From: Lysobacter daejeonensis GH1-9
GTDB lineage: Bacteria > Pseudomonadota > Gammaproteobacteria > Xanthomonadales > Xanthomonadaceae
Direction of reading: 5' to 3'
Assembly: GCF_000768355.1 (NCBI RefSeq)
Contig: NZ_AVPU01000003.1
Span: 124,001 to 188,000, forward strand
Length of the DNA stretch: 64,000 nucleotides
Part shown: one piece after another, positions 1 through 10,175 of the stretch
Layout of the letters: every line of letters begins with the position of its first letter
Position numbering within the stretch: position 1 is the first letter of the stretch
The notes under the pieces: model-generated
The model's input: the letters and a program-made list of their open reading frames with translations, nothing else
Database searches by the model: none
Told to the model about the DNA's origin: nothing
Made by a program: the position numbers and the translations under genes

Positions 1-223
1 TTGGACGTGCCCCCACCCTGCGCCGCAGCCGGGCATAACGCAGCCCGGAAGTTCCCCCGTGGATTGCGGGGGAAAACACCCAGGCCGCAGGGGCGTCGTC
101 GGCGCGGTAACCGGCATTTAACGCACCGGGTCGCATGCTCGTTACCAAGCCGCCCTGCGGTGAACGCACGTCCGGGCACCGGGCTACCCCCGGCACGGGT
201 CCCGCCGCGCAAAGGGACCCGCC
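1..223. other. Non-coding left edge, upstream of host-attachment gene
   Basis: No convincing gene is seen in these bases; the open frame that crosses them has an arginine/proline-rich translation typical of a GC-rich shadow. A hairpin with arms TTCCCCC (52-58) and GGGGGAA (68-74) is present and could terminate a gene lying to the left of the window. It has no clear U-tract, so this is uncertain. Confidence 0.4.
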
Positions 224-655
224 ATGAAGACCTGGATTCTTGTCGCCGACGAAGCCCATGCCCGCCTGTTCGAGAGCGAGCGACTGGATGGCGAGCTGTC
301 GGAAGTCGCCGACTTCGTCCATCCCGAGGCACACCATGCCGATCGCGGGCACCGCGACCGCCTGCCACGAGCCCACCAGAGCGTGGGTAGCGCCCGGCAC
401 GGCATCGAGCCGCGCACCTCGACCGAAGAAAAGGTCACGCGCGAATTTGCCGCGGAGCTTTCCGAGTTCCTGAACGAGGCCCGGGTGGCCCATCGCTACG
501 ACCACCTCGTGCTGATGGCGGCTCCGGCGTTCCTGGGGTCGGTGCGCTCTGAGCTGGACCCGCAGGTCGCGCGGATGGTGACCCATGCGCTGGACAAGCA
601 GATCACCGATGCCAGCGTTGACCGTATCCGCGATGAGTTGCGGCACCTGCACTGA
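224..655 (+). CDS. Host attachment family protein
   Basis: 143-residue soluble protein opening with MKTWILVADEAHARLFES, the typical start of the 'protein required for attachment to host cells' family (related to archaeal-eRF1-like Rossmann domains). A central histidine-rich, charged loop (residues about 35-70) is followed by the family's EFLNEAR...LVLMAAPAFLG core and a C-terminal helix. Family members sit in ordinary chromosomes of plant-associated and environmental proteobacteria, and the molecular function is unproven. There is no signal peptide or membrane segment. The start has an A/G-rich stretch (AAAGGGA) just upstream. It lies 55 nt before uup with its own stop, so it is probably monocistronic. 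Confidence 0.8.
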   Translation: MKTWILVADEAHARLFESERLDGELSEVADFVHPEAHHADRGHRDRLPRAHQSVGSARHGIEPRTSTEEKVTREFAAELSEFLNEARVAHRYDHLVLMAAPAFLGSVRSELDPQVARMVTHALDKQITDASVDRIRDELRHLH

Positions 656-698
656 GCGTTGACGTAGGCTGACATGCGGGGCGTCCGGCGCATGCCGG

Positions 699-704
699 TA
701 CAAT
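699..704 (+). promoter_or_regulatory. Candidate -10 box (TACAAT) directly before uup
   Basis: TACAAT ends six bases before the ATG at 711, so a transcript starting the usual 6-7 nt downstream would have essentially no leader. No good -35 hexamer is seen at the expected spacing. Inference from sequence only. Confidence 0.35.
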
Positions 705-710
705 GTGCGG

Positions 711-2657
<1,947 letters not shown>

Positions 2658-2665
2658 GGCGCGCA

Positions 2666-3250
2666 ATGCTGCAGGATGACCTGTTCGGGAGCGGAGGCCG
2701 GAAACCGGTTGAGCTGCACCGGCTGTTCTTCGCGCTGATGCCAGACGAGGCGACGCGCGACCGGCTGCATCAGGCCGCCCTGCAATTGAAAGAGGCGAAC
2801 GCACCCGGTGGGCGTTGGATCAACCCCCGGCGTTACCACGTGACGTTGCAGTTCCTGGGCGAGTTTGACGGCTTGCCCCAAACCCTGGCGACGCAGGCCT
2901 GTGCGGCCGCCGCCAGGGTCAAGGTGGCAGCGTTCCCGCTCGTGCTGGACCGCGCCGGCAGCTTCCGCAACCGCTCCATCCCATGGTGGCTGGGCCCCGC
3001 CGATGAGGTGCCCGGGCTTGCGACACTCTGGCACGACCTCGGCCTCGAACTGGCCCGGGCAGGGGTGCGGGTGCCGAGTGGCCAAGGGTTCCGGCCACAT
3101 GTGACGGTACTGCGCGATGCCGACAGTGCATTGCCTGAGGCGCCCATCGCACCAGTCACCTGGCACGTGGACAACTTCACGCTGGTCCACAGTGTTCTCG
3201 GCGCGCAGAGTGCCTACACCTCGCTGGGCACGTGGCCCCTGGTGGGCTGA
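2666..3250 (+). CDS. thpR: RNA 2',3'-cyclic phosphodiesterase (ThpR/LigT)
   Basis: 194-residue 2H-phosphoesterase. Two HxTx motifs are visible, HVTL (about residue 53) and HVTV (about 143), the paired catalytic histidines of the family that opens 2',3'-cyclic phosphates on RNA ends. The early segment LHRLFFALMPDE is typical of bacterial ThpR. It follows uup by 8 nt and is likely co-transcribed, although the two functions are not obviously linked. Length is normal for the family. Confidence 0.9.
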   Translation: MLQDDLFGSGGRKPVELHRLFFALMPDEATRDRLHQAALQLKEANAPGGRWINPRRYHVTLQFLGEFDGLPQTLATQACAAAARVKVAAFPLVLDRAGSFRNRSIPWWLGPADEVPGLATLWHDLGLELARAGVRVPSGQGFRPHVTVLRDADSALPEAPIAPVTWHVDNFTLVHSVLGAQSAYTSLGTWPLVG

Positions 3251-3346
3251 ACCGCTCCCGTGGCGAATTCCCGCCCGAGTACGCGGGAGCGGCTGACGGA
3301 GTGGCGCCAGCACCGGCAACGCGTCCGGTACTGGCGCGGTTGAACG

Positions 3347-3604
3347 TCAGCGCTGCCTGAAATTGAATCCGGGCGACTTGTCCAGTTCGCCTTCGGGGGT
3401 CAGTACCGCAAAGCTCTTGCGATCGCCGTCCACCACCACCGGAATCGCGTCCTGGAACAGCGGACGCCGGACAAACCGGATCTCCCAGCCGAAACGCTCC
3501 AGTTCACTCAGCGTCTGCAACTGGGCCTCGTTGAGCTGCGCGCGCAGCGCACACGTACTTGTACCCGCCGTGTTCCGACGGTCCCTCAAACCATTATCTG
3601 CCAT
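3347..3604 (-). CDS. Conserved hypothetical protein, 85 aa
   Basis: Small soluble protein with LNEAQLQTLSELERFGWEIRFVRRPLF followed in sequence by a strand-rich half containing PVVVDGDRKSFAVLTPEG. This style resembles short proteins I associate with Xanthomonadaceae but I cannot name a function. A very strong purine-rich ribosome binding site (GGAGGAGAGG) precedes ATG 3604, which argues for real translation. It is divergent from the YdeI-type gene at 3685, so both promoters must lie in the 80 nt between them. Confidence 0.6.
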   Translation of the reverse strand: MADNGLRDRRNTAGTSTCALRAQLNEAQLQTLSELERFGWEIRFVRRPLFQDAIPVVVDGDRKSFAVLTPEGELDKSPGFNFRQR

Positions 3605-3684
3605 GGGCCCTCTCCTCCTCCTCTCCTGCAGACACCCAACGCAGGGCGAGGGCAGAATGGGTCGTCCGCCGTTGCCGGTCCGCC

Positions 3685-4290
3685 ATGGCCACCCCTGATC
3701 CCCGCATCGACGCTTACATCGCCCGGTCGGCCCCGTTCGCCCGGCCGATCCTGGCCTACCTGCGGGACGTGATGGGCGGGGCCTGCCCGGAAGGTGAGGA
3801 GGCCCTCAAGTGGGGATCGCCGCACCTGACCTACAAGGGCAAGCTGGTCTGCGGCATGGCGGCTTTCAAGCAGCACGCCACGTTCGGTTTCTGGCAGGGC
3901 GGGAAGGTGCTGGGCGCCGCGGCCGGCCGCGCCGAGGCGGCGATGGGGCAGTTCGGGCGCCTGACCGAAGTGTCCCAGCTTCCGCCGCGCGAGGTGCTGG
4001 AGGACTACGTCCGGCGGGCCATGCGCCTGATCGATGAAGGCGCGACCCGCAAGCCCGCGAAAGCCTCGCCCCGACCCGCGCTGCCCGTCCCGGAGGACCT
4101 GGTGCGCGCCCTAGCGGCAATGCCCGCGGCGCAGGAGACCTTCGATGCATTCCCGCCGAGCCAACGGCGCGAATACATCGAATGGATCACCGAGGCCAAG
4201 CGCAACGACACCCGCCAGCGGCGGCTTGCCCAGGCCGTGGAATGGATGGCCGAAGGCAAACCGCGCAACTGGAAGTACATGAACTGCTGA
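3685..4290 (+). CDS. YdeI/OmpD-associated family protein
   Basis: 201-residue soluble protein in two parts: an N-terminal DUF1801-like module (residues about 1-115; EALKWGSPHLTYKGKLVCGM) and a C-terminal YdeI/OmdA module (about 135-200) ending EYIEWITEAKRNDTRQRR and WMAEGKPRNWKYMN. YdeI in Salmonella is linked to antimicrobial-peptide resistance, but the biochemical role is unknown. ATG 3685 is chosen because the alternative upstream start adds a low-quality extension across the divergent promoter. The stop lies 8 nt from the stop of the convergent carboxypeptidase gene. Confidence 0.8.
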   Translation: MATPDPRIDAYIARSAPFARPILAYLRDVMGGACPEGEEALKWGSPHLTYKGKLVCGMAAFKQHATFGFWQGGKVLGAAAGRAEAAMGQFGRLTEVSQLPPREVLEDYVRRAMRLIDEGATRKPAKASPRPALPVPEDLVRALAAMPAAQETFDAFPPSQRREYIEWITEAKRNDTRQRRLAQAVEWMAEGKPRNWKYMNC

Positions 4291-4298
4291 GGTGTCCC

Positions 4299-6074
4299 TC
4301 AGCGCGGAGCCTGGTCCAGCCGCAGCACCGGATACAGGTTGTAGCGCGCATCCCACGAGGAATGGCGACGGGCGAAGAACTCCAGCCGCGCAGCCGGGTT
4401 GGCGGCGAAGCCGGCGTCCGCCTTCAGGCGTGAGTCGAACTCGGCCTTCACCGCCAGGTCCTTGAGCATTTCGCGGGCCACTTCCTCGGCCACATAGTCC
4501 TCCATGTACTCCTTGCGCTCGAAGGCGTTGTTGAACCCGCCCCACGCGGCGATGGAATCCGGTGCCTGCGGTTCCAGCAGCGCCATCACCAGCCGCGACT
4601 TGGCTTGGGCGATGGGCACGAAGAGGGCGCCGGCGGGAATGTCCGCGCGCTCCTCGCCCCATGCCCCCAGCAGCGTCAGGCGCTGGTGGCCTTCCACCGA
4701 GCCTTTGCCCGCTTCGGACTGGGTGGCGCGGAACGCCTGCACCGGGGTTTGCGTGAGTGCCGTGTCCAGACGCCGGTAGTCGACGCCGTGGATGTCCAAT
4801 TGGCGGGCCACCGCGATGGCGTGCGCGGGGGGCACCACGTAGCCCGCGCGTGGCGCCGCCACGGTCAGCGACGGGACCACTTCGTCGCGGAGCGGCAAGT
4901 GCCAGATCTGCGGCTTGGTCTCGTCGTAGCGCGTCATCAGCGCACCCGATACCTCCGACGGTGTCCGCGTGTAGGCATAACCCCGGTAGGCGATCGTGCG
5001 CGCCTTGTCGGTAGCCTTGTAATCCAGCGCCACCGGCTGCCCGGCCACCGCCGCGGCTCGGGCATCGGCAGCACGCGCCTCCGCCTGCCAGCGCTGGCCA
5101 TGGCGGGCGACCAGGTCCAACACCGCCAGGATGGTGTTGCGCGTGACCTTTACCCGATGCGGGTATTCGCGCCAGGAGTGCGTCTCCACCAGCATGCCGA
5201 GCCGGTTGCGCTGGGCGATGTAGCTCTGCGAGAAGCGCGGCGGCGCCACGCCGTCCTCGAAGCCCGACGCCGGATTGTCGTTCTCCACGAACGACGGATA
5301 GAACGGCAGTGGCAGTGAACCCTGCCTGGCCAGCGCGGCGATCACGCCGTCGCGCCATTCGGTACCGGCCTTGCTCAGGCCTGCATCGCCGCCATGCACC
5401 GGTTCGACCTGGATCGACACGTCGTGTTCGAACTTGGCGCCGTCGGTGACGTGCAGGTCCACGTAGGCCAGCGGGTCCCAGCGGTTCACCAGCGCCAGCA
5501 TTGCCTGCATTTCCGGCGTGTCGGCCTTCACGTAGTCGCGGTTGAGGTTGTAGTTCTGCGCGGTGGTGCGCCAGCCCATTTCCTCGGGGCCGCGCTGGTT
5601 GGGGCGGTTCCAGCGTGCGAAGCGTTCGTGGCCATCGACGTTGAACACCGGCACGAACAGCAACACCTGGCGTTCCAGCGCGCCTTTGCCGGCCTTGCCC
5701 TCCAGGTTCTCCCGAAGCGCGAGAAAGCCTGCGTCCTTGCCGTCAATCTCACCCGCATGGATGCCGCCCTGGATCAGGGTGACCGGCAGGCCCCGGGCGC
5801 GCGCGGCCTCCGGAGTGAAGGCACCGGTCTTCGATACCACCAGGACCTGCATCGGGCGGCCCTCCGGCGTGGTGCCGAAGGACTCGCAGCGCACCGCGGC
5901 GGGGTAGGCTCGGGCGAAGGTCTCACACAGGCGGATGACCTCGTCGTAGCGGCCGGTGCGGACGAAGCCGGAGTGCTCGGAGATCGTCGCCAGGCCGCCG
6001 TTGTCGGCCGGCGTCGCGGTGGCGGTCGCGGACAGGCAGGCGAGGATGGCGGCAAGCAGCGGCATTCGGTTCAT
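4299..6074 (-). CDS. M14 family zinc carboxypeptidase, secreted
   Basis: 591-residue exported metallopeptidase. Residues 1-20 (MNRMPLLAAILACLSATATA) form a signal peptide. The M14 core follows: the HxxE zinc motif lies in GGIHAGEIDGKD, and the downstream histidine is in the segment AYVDLHVTDGA. A long C-terminal region (about 330-590) is typical of the Xanthomonad/Bacteroidetes M14 group, which removes C-terminal residues from peptides. ATG 6074 is chosen because it starts the signal peptide; the longer frame upstream is low quality. It is divergent from a POT peptide importer, which makes a peptide-harvesting pair plausible. Confidence 0.88.
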   Translation of the reverse strand: MNRMPLLAAILACLSATATATPADNGGLATISEHSGFVRTGRYDEVIRLCETFARAYPAAVRCESFGTTPEGRPMQVLVVSKTGAFTPEAARARGLPVTLIQGGIHAGEIDGKDAGFLALRENLEGKAGKGALERQVLLFVPVFNVDGHERFARWNRPNQRGPEEMGWRTTAQNYNLNRDYVKADTPEMQAMLALVNRWDPLAYVDLHVTDGAKFEHDVSIQVEPVHGGDAGLSKAGTEWRDGVIAALARQGSLPLPFYPSFVENDNPASGFEDGVAPPRFSQSYIAQRNRLGMLVETHSWREYPHRVKVTRNTILAVLDLVARHGQRWQAEARAADARAAAVAGQPVALDYKATDKARTIAYRGYAYTRTPSEVSGALMTRYDETKPQIWHLPLRDEVVPSLTVAAPRAGYVVPPAHAIAVARQLDIHGVDYRRLDTALTQTPVQAFRATQSEAGKGSVEGHQRLTLLGAWGEERADIPAGALFVPIAQAKSRLVMALLEPQAPDSIAAWGGFNNAFERKEYMEDYVAEEVAREMLKDLAVKAEFDSRLKADAGFAANPAARLEFFARRHSSWDARYNLYPVLRLDQAPR

Positions 6075-6128
6075 TCGACGGTCCGGAGACAAGGCAATCG
6101 CCGATGGTAAGTCCGGTCGGCTGTGAGA

Positions 6129-6162
6129 GACCCTGCTGGAGGTCACGACTACCAGCAGGGTC
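6129..6162. promoter_or_regulatory. Perfect 11-bp inverted repeat in divergent promoter
   Basis: Arms GACCCTGCTGG (6129-6139) and CCAGCAGGGTC (6152-6162) are separated by 12 nt, between the start of the M14 carboxypeptidase (6074) and the POT importer (6305). The symmetry could be a regulator site or an RNA hairpin in the 5' leader of the carboxypeptidase; function is inferred from position only. Confidence 0.4.
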
Positions 6163-6304
6163 AATTGGGTAATGGCAGGCCCCAAACCGCCCTCGGGCGG
6201 GCTTGACCGGCTAAGGCGGCTTCGAAGATGAATGGGGGGAGGTGGAAAACACCCCCTGTGGATGGGGTAGGCTTTGCCCCTTTGCACCAAATCAGGGTCG
6301 CTCG

Positions 6305-7918
6305 ATGTCGTCCACCACCAGCACCGTTGCCACCGCCAATCGCGGCCGCATGCCGCGGCAGATCCCCTACATCATCGGCAACGAGGGCTGCGAACGCTTC
6401 AGTTTCTACGGGATGCGCAACATCCTGGTGCAGTTCCTGATCACGGGCCTGTTGTTGCAGCACATCACGGCGGGCAGCGAGCGCGAACTGGCTGCCAAGG
6501 ACCTGATGCATGAGTTCATGATCGGCGTCTACTTTTTCCCGCTGCTGGGCGGCTACCTGGCCGACCGGTTCTTCGGCAAGTACAACACCATCTTCTGGTT
6601 CAGCCTGATCTACTGCGCTGGCCATGCATGCCTGGCCATCTTCGAGGAGAGCCGCACCGGCTTCTTCACCGGCCTGGGCCTGATCGCGCTGGGCGCGGGT
6701 GGCATCAAACCGCTGGTGGCATCGTTCGTGGGCGACCAGTTCGACAAGTCCAACGAGAAGCTGGCCAAGGTGGTGTTCGACGCCTTCTACTGGATCATCA
6801 ACTTCGGATCGCTGTTCGCGTCGCTGCTGATGCCGCTGTTCCTGAAGAACTACGGGGCCAGCGTGGCGTTCGGCATTCCGGGCTTGCTGATGTTCGTCGC
6901 CACTTTCGTGCTGTGGCTGGGCCGCAAGAAGTACGTGATGGTGCCCCCGGCGCGCACGCGTGACCCGCATTCGTTCGCCAACGTCATCCGCACCGCGCTC
7001 AATACCCCGCGCGAAGGCGAGGGTGCGCCCGGCCGGGCGCTGGCTGTTGCCGGCGTCGCGGTCGCGGTGGGCATGCTGCTGGGCTGGGCGCTGTCCGCGC
7101 TTGGCCTGGCCACATGGTGGCCGAAGGACTTCGGCTTCGTCATCACGTTCTGCCTGGCGTTGGTGGTGCTGGTGGCCGGCGTGGGCGGGGGCGCGTGGTT
7201 GCAGTTGGACCGTGCGCGCGGCGTGCATCCCGACGCCGCCATCGCCGGCGTGCGCAGTGTCCTGCGCCTGCTGGTGATCTTCGCCCTGGTCACGCCGTTC
7301 CATTCCCTGTTCGACCAGAAGGCCTCCACCTGGGTCATCCAGGGCAATGCGATGGCCAAGCCGGAATGGTTCGTAGCATCGCAGATGCAGGCGCTGAACC
7401 CCGCGCTGGTGATGATCCTGATCCCGTTCAACAACCTGGTCCTGTATCCCGCGCTGCGCCGTTTCGGCCTCGAGCCGACCGCGCTGCGCCGCATGACCGC
7501 GGGCATTGCCTTCAGCGGCCTGGCCTGGATCGTGGTCGGCCTGATCCAGCTGCAGATGGATGGCGGTACGCCGATGTCCATCGTCTGGCAGGTGCTGCCG
7601 TACGCATTGCTGACCTTCGGCGAGGTGTTGGTGTCGGCCACCGGTCTGGAGTTCGCCTACAGCCAGGCGCCGTTGTCGATGAAGGGCGTGGTGATGAGCT
7701 TCTGGAACCTGACCACCACCATCGGCAACCTGTGGGTGCTGCTGTCCAATGCCGCCGTGCGCAATGACACGGTGACCGGCCAGATAGCGCAGACCGGGTT
7801 CAGCGAGACTGCGTTCCTGATGTTCTTCTTCGCCGGTTTCGCGCTGGTGGCGGCGCTGGCCTTCGGGTGGTACGCGCGGCGCTACCCTGTCGTGGACAAC
7901 TACCGGCCGGCGGATTGA
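6305..7918 (+). CDS. POT family proton-dependent peptide transporter
   Basis: 537-residue inner-membrane protein with about 14 hydrophobic segments. The N-terminus carries the POT signature (IIGNEGCERFSFYGMRNIL, the ExxERF motif used in proton coupling). The second family motif is seen as the GLIALGAGGIKPLVASFVGD stretch around residue 130. These transporters import di- and tripeptides with protons. ATG 6305 is preferred to the in-frame start at 6242 because the extension reads as non-coding and conserved homology begins soon after 6305. A rhomboid gene follows 4 nt after the stop, suggesting an operon. Confidence 0.92.
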   Translation: MSSTTSTVATANRGRMPRQIPYIIGNEGCERFSFYGMRNILVQFLITGLLLQHITAGSERELAAKDLMHEFMIGVYFFPLLGGYLADRFFGKYNTIFWFSLIYCAGHACLAIFEESRTGFFTGLGLIALGAGGIKPLVASFVGDQFDKSNEKLAKVVFDAFYWIINFGSLFASLLMPLFLKNYGASVAFGIPGLLMFVATFVLWLGRKKYVMVPPARTRDPHSFANVIRTALNTPREGEGAPGRALAVAGVAVAVGMLLGWALSALGLATWWPKDFGFVITFCLALVVLVAGVGGGAWLQLDRARGVHPDAAIAGVRSVLRLLVIFALVTPFHSLFDQKASTWVIQGNAMAKPEWFVASQMQALNPALVMILIPFNNLVLYPALRRFGLEPTALRRMTAGIAFSGLAWIVVGLIQLQMDGGTPMSIVWQVLPYALLTFGEVLVSATGLEFAYSQAPLSMKGVVMSFWNLTTTIGNLWVLLSNAAVRNDTVTGQIAQTGFSETAFLMFFFAGFALVAALAFGWYARRYPVVDNYRPAD

Positions 7919-7922
7919 CCGC

Positions 7923-8531
7923 GTGCTGACCTTCGCCCTGATCGCGGTGACGGTGCTGGTGTCGTGGCTGGCGTTTGACCGGCTGCGACTGCTGGACCGG
8001 TTGACCCTGTGGCCACCGGCCGTCAGCCGCCAGCACCAGTACGACCGCCTGCTGACGCACGGCTTTGTCCATGCCGATTGGCAGCACCTGCTGCTCAACA
8101 TGATCACGCTGTTCTTTTTCGGCCGGATGGTCGAAGGCGTGATCAGCCAGCTGATCGGTCCGTTTGGCTTTTTGCTGTTCTATCTGTCCGCGATTGTCGT
8201 CGCGATGCTGCCCAGCTACCTGCGGCACCGCAACGATGCGCGGTACCGCAGCCTGGGTGCGTCCGGCGGCGTGTCGGCGGTACTGTTCGCATTCGTGCTG
8301 CTGCAACCGTGGTCGCTGATCTTCGTGACCATCGTGCCGGTGCCGGCCATCCTTTACGCGGTGTTCTACGTGGGCTACTCGTTCTGGATGGACCGGCAGG
8401 GCATCGACAACGTCAACCACAGCGCGCACCTGGCGGGCGCGATCTACGGGGTGCTGTTCATGCTGTTGATGGAGCCGCGCGTGGGCGCGGTCTTCCTGGA
8501 ACGGCTGCTCAGCCCCTCGTTCCTGCGCTGA
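7923..8531 (+). CDS. Rhomboid family intramembrane serine protease
   Basis: 202 residues with about six membrane segments. Rhomboid landmarks are intact: HxxWQHLLLNM early (residues about 50-60), the catalytic serine in GASGGVSA (about 118), and the catalytic histidine in NHSAHLAGAIYG (about 165). Rhomboids cleave substrates within the membrane; the substrate cannot be inferred here. It starts 4 nt after the peptide transporter and is probably translated from the same mRNA. Confidence 0.88.
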   Translation: MLTFALIAVTVLVSWLAFDRLRLLDRLTLWPPAVSRQHQYDRLLTHGFVHADWQHLLLNMITLFFFGRMVEGVISQLIGPFGFLLFYLSAIVVAMLPSYLRHRNDARYRSLGASGGVSAVLFAFVLLQPWSLIFVTIVPVPAILYAVFYVGYSFWMDRQGIDNVNHSAHLAGAIYGVLFMLLMEPRVGAVFLERLLSPSFLR

Positions 8532-8541
8532 CGACGCGGGA

Positions 8542-8739
8542 TCAGCCGGCCCTGCTTACGCGCAAGGCGGGCGCGGACTCGGGTTCCCCGTAGGTGTTGG
8601 TCAGCCGGTGGTGCACCAGTCTGTCGAGCTCGGCCGCGAGCGTGGCCGGGTAGACGTCGTCGCAGGACAGCTCATACAGTTGCTCCACCAGTGCCTCGTC
8701 TGAGAGGGCCTGGAGCGGCGTGGGATACAAAGTGGCCAT
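8542..8739 (-). CDS. Small conserved hypothetical protein, 65 aa
   Basis: Starts MATLYPTPLQALSDEALVEQLYEL, acidic and helical in the first half, with a second helix (ATLAAELDRLVHHRL). No signal peptide, cysteines for metal, or membrane segment is seen. A purine-rich stretch (GGGGGGAA) lies at a suitable distance before ATG 8739, which decides this start over the longer frame to 8841. Function is unknown. It is convergent with the rhomboid gene (10 nt between stops). Confidence 0.55.
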   Translation of the reverse strand: MATLYPTPLQALSDEALVEQLYELSCDDVYPATLAAELDRLVHHRLTNTYGEPESAPALRVSRAG

Positions 8740-8884
8740 GGTGGTTCCCCCCTGGAATGCGTGGACTGTGCATGATCCAACGCACTCGATCGGCGAAACC
8801 GGCAGCGCCGGCCTGCAGGCATGTTCACGCCGCGGTGCCATCCGGCACGCTCTGATATTGCCGACTTACCCTCGAGGCCTCGCC

Positions 8885-9172
8885 ATGACCCATCCGGCTC
8901 CCGCCATCCACCACGATGCCGCCAATTGCCGCTTTGCCACCACGGTGGAAGGTGTCATTGCGCATCTGGATTACGAAGTGGAGGCCGGGGTGCTGGTCAT
9001 CACCCACACCATCGTGCCGGCCGCCATCGGCGGTCGCGGTATCGCCGGGCAACTGGTACAGGCCGCCTTCGACCACGCCCGCAGGTGTGGCCTGAAGGTG
9101 CGCCCGGAGTGCTCCTATGCCGACGTCTGGGCGCGGCGACATCACGAGACGGTGGGTGACCTGCTGGGCTGA
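8885..9172 (+). CDS. GNAT-like N-acetyltransferase (YjdJ/NATD1 type)
   Basis: 95-residue minimal acetyltransferase-like domain. The segment GGRGIAGQLVQAAFDHAR matches the acetyl-CoA pyrophosphate-binding loop (RGxGxA-like), followed by KVRPECSYADVWARRH, characteristic of the short YjdJ/GTLF3B group. It lacks the N-terminal half of full GNAT enzymes, which is normal for this group. Substrate unknown. ATG 8885 is used because family homology starts close to it; the longer upstream frame runs over the region divergent from the 65-aa gene. Confidence 0.82.
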   Translation: MTHPAPAIHHDAANCRFATTVEGVIAHLDYEVEAGVLVITHTIVPAAIGGRGIAGQLVQAAFDHARRCGLKVRPECSYADVWARRHHETVGDLLG

Positions 9173-9337
9173 CAAGCCCGTCATGCAATAACAGGCGGCC
9201 AGGTCGTCGCTGGCGGACCGGGCCCTGACGACCTGCCGGAGGGGCTGGATCGCGGCGCCCAAGCCCCCCAAAGCATGCAGCCTGGCCCAGTTTGTGCCAG
9301 CATGCGCCCCCCACCACGCGCCCGGCCCACGCCCCCC

Positions 9338-10051
9338 ATGCGCCTGAACAAACACATCAGCGACACCGGTTTCTGCTCACGCCGCGAGGCCGACCGCCTC
9401 ATCGGCGAAGGCCGGGTCACCGTCAATGGCATCCGCGCCCGCGTTGGCGCCGAGGTGGGCGAGGGCGACGAAGTGCTGGTGGACGGCCAGAAGCTGCAGG
9501 TCCGCACCGCCGCCAAGGGCCAGAAGAAGCACGTCTACATCGCGCTGCACAAGCCGGTGGGCGTGACCTGCACCACCGAGTCCGACGTCAAGGACAACAT
9601 CGTCGACTTCATCGGCCACGAGAAGCGCATCTTCCCGATCGGCCGCCTCGACAAGGATTCCGAAGGCCTGATCCTGCTGACCAGCAACGGCGACATCGTC
9701 AACGAGATCCTGCGCGCCGAAAACAAGCTGGAAAAGGAATATCTGGTGGCGGTGAACCACGCGATCACCGACGAGGTGCTGCGCGGCATGGCCCGCGGCG
9801 TGCCGGTGCACGGCCAGACCACGCTGCCGTGCAAGACGGGGCGGCTGGGCAAGTTCGGCTTCCGCATCACGCTGGTGCAGGGTCTCAACCGCCAGATCCG
9901 GCTGATGGCGCAACACTTTGGCCTGCGGGTGAAGAAGCTGGTGCGCGTGCGTATCGGCAACGTGAAGCTGGGTCACCTCAAGATTGGCCAATGGCGCAAC
10001 CTCACCGACGCGGAACTGCGCGGGCTGCTGCCCAACCGCACCGAGTGGTGA
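9338..10051 (+). CDS. rluF: 23S rRNA pseudouridine synthase RluF
   Basis: 237-residue pseudouridine synthase. An N-terminal S4 RNA-binding domain (MRLNKHISDTGFCSRREADR to about residue 65) precedes the RsuA/RluB-type catalytic domain; the catalytic aspartate is in GRLDKDSEGL. RITLVQGLNRQIRLMAQHFG and the downstream VRIGNVKLGHLKIGQWR closely follow E. coli RluF, which modifies U2604 of 23S rRNA. The protein lacks the basic C-terminal tail of E. coli RluF. The start could instead be the in-frame ATG at 9302, which adds a proline-rich stretch; neither has a clear ribosome binding site, so 9338 is chosen on homology. Confidence 0.9.
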   Translation: MRLNKHISDTGFCSRREADRLIGEGRVTVNGIRARVGAEVGEGDEVLVDGQKLQVRTAAKGQKKHVYIALHKPVGVTCTTESDVKDNIVDFIGHEKRIFPIGRLDKDSEGLILLTSNGDIVNEILRAENKLEKEYLVAVNHAITDEVLRGMARGVPVHGQTTLPCKTGRLGKFGFRITLVQGLNRQIRLMAQHFGLRVKKLVRVRIGNVKLGHLKIGQWRNLTDAELRGLLPNRTEW

Positions 10052-10055
10052 CCCG

Positions 10056-10077
10056 CGGCGTCGCCGGACGCCGTTGT
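10056..10077 (+). terminator. Possible rho-independent terminator after rluF
   Basis: A 7-bp stem, CGGCGTC (10056-10062) with GACGCCG (10067-10073), is followed by TTGTAA. The stem is short and the U-tract weak. Confidence 0.35.
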
Positions 10078-10175
10078 AACCAGGGCCGACGCCTGTTTTC
10101 TGGATGCGTTCATCACATGCCGACGGCTATGGTCGGCTGAAATTTCGACTGGATTGGACAACGGATTGCCTCCCC

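Noticed and set aside
1-390. Open frame at the left edge overlapping the host-attachment gene
   Set aside because: Arg/Pro-rich translation and overlap with a recognisable gene in another frame.
224-655. Phage or pathogenicity locus suggested by the 'host attachment' family name
   Set aside because: The family occurs in ordinary chromosomes; no phage, integrase or secretion genes are nearby.
3252-3291. Inverted repeat CCGCTCCCG ... CGGGAGCGG after thpR
   Set aside because: Long loop and no T-tract; weak evidence for a terminator.
9200-9245. Inverted repeat CAGGTCGTC ... GACGACCTG between the GNAT gene and rluF
   Set aside because: Short arms with a 28-nt loop and no T-tract; could be chance in GC-rich DNA.
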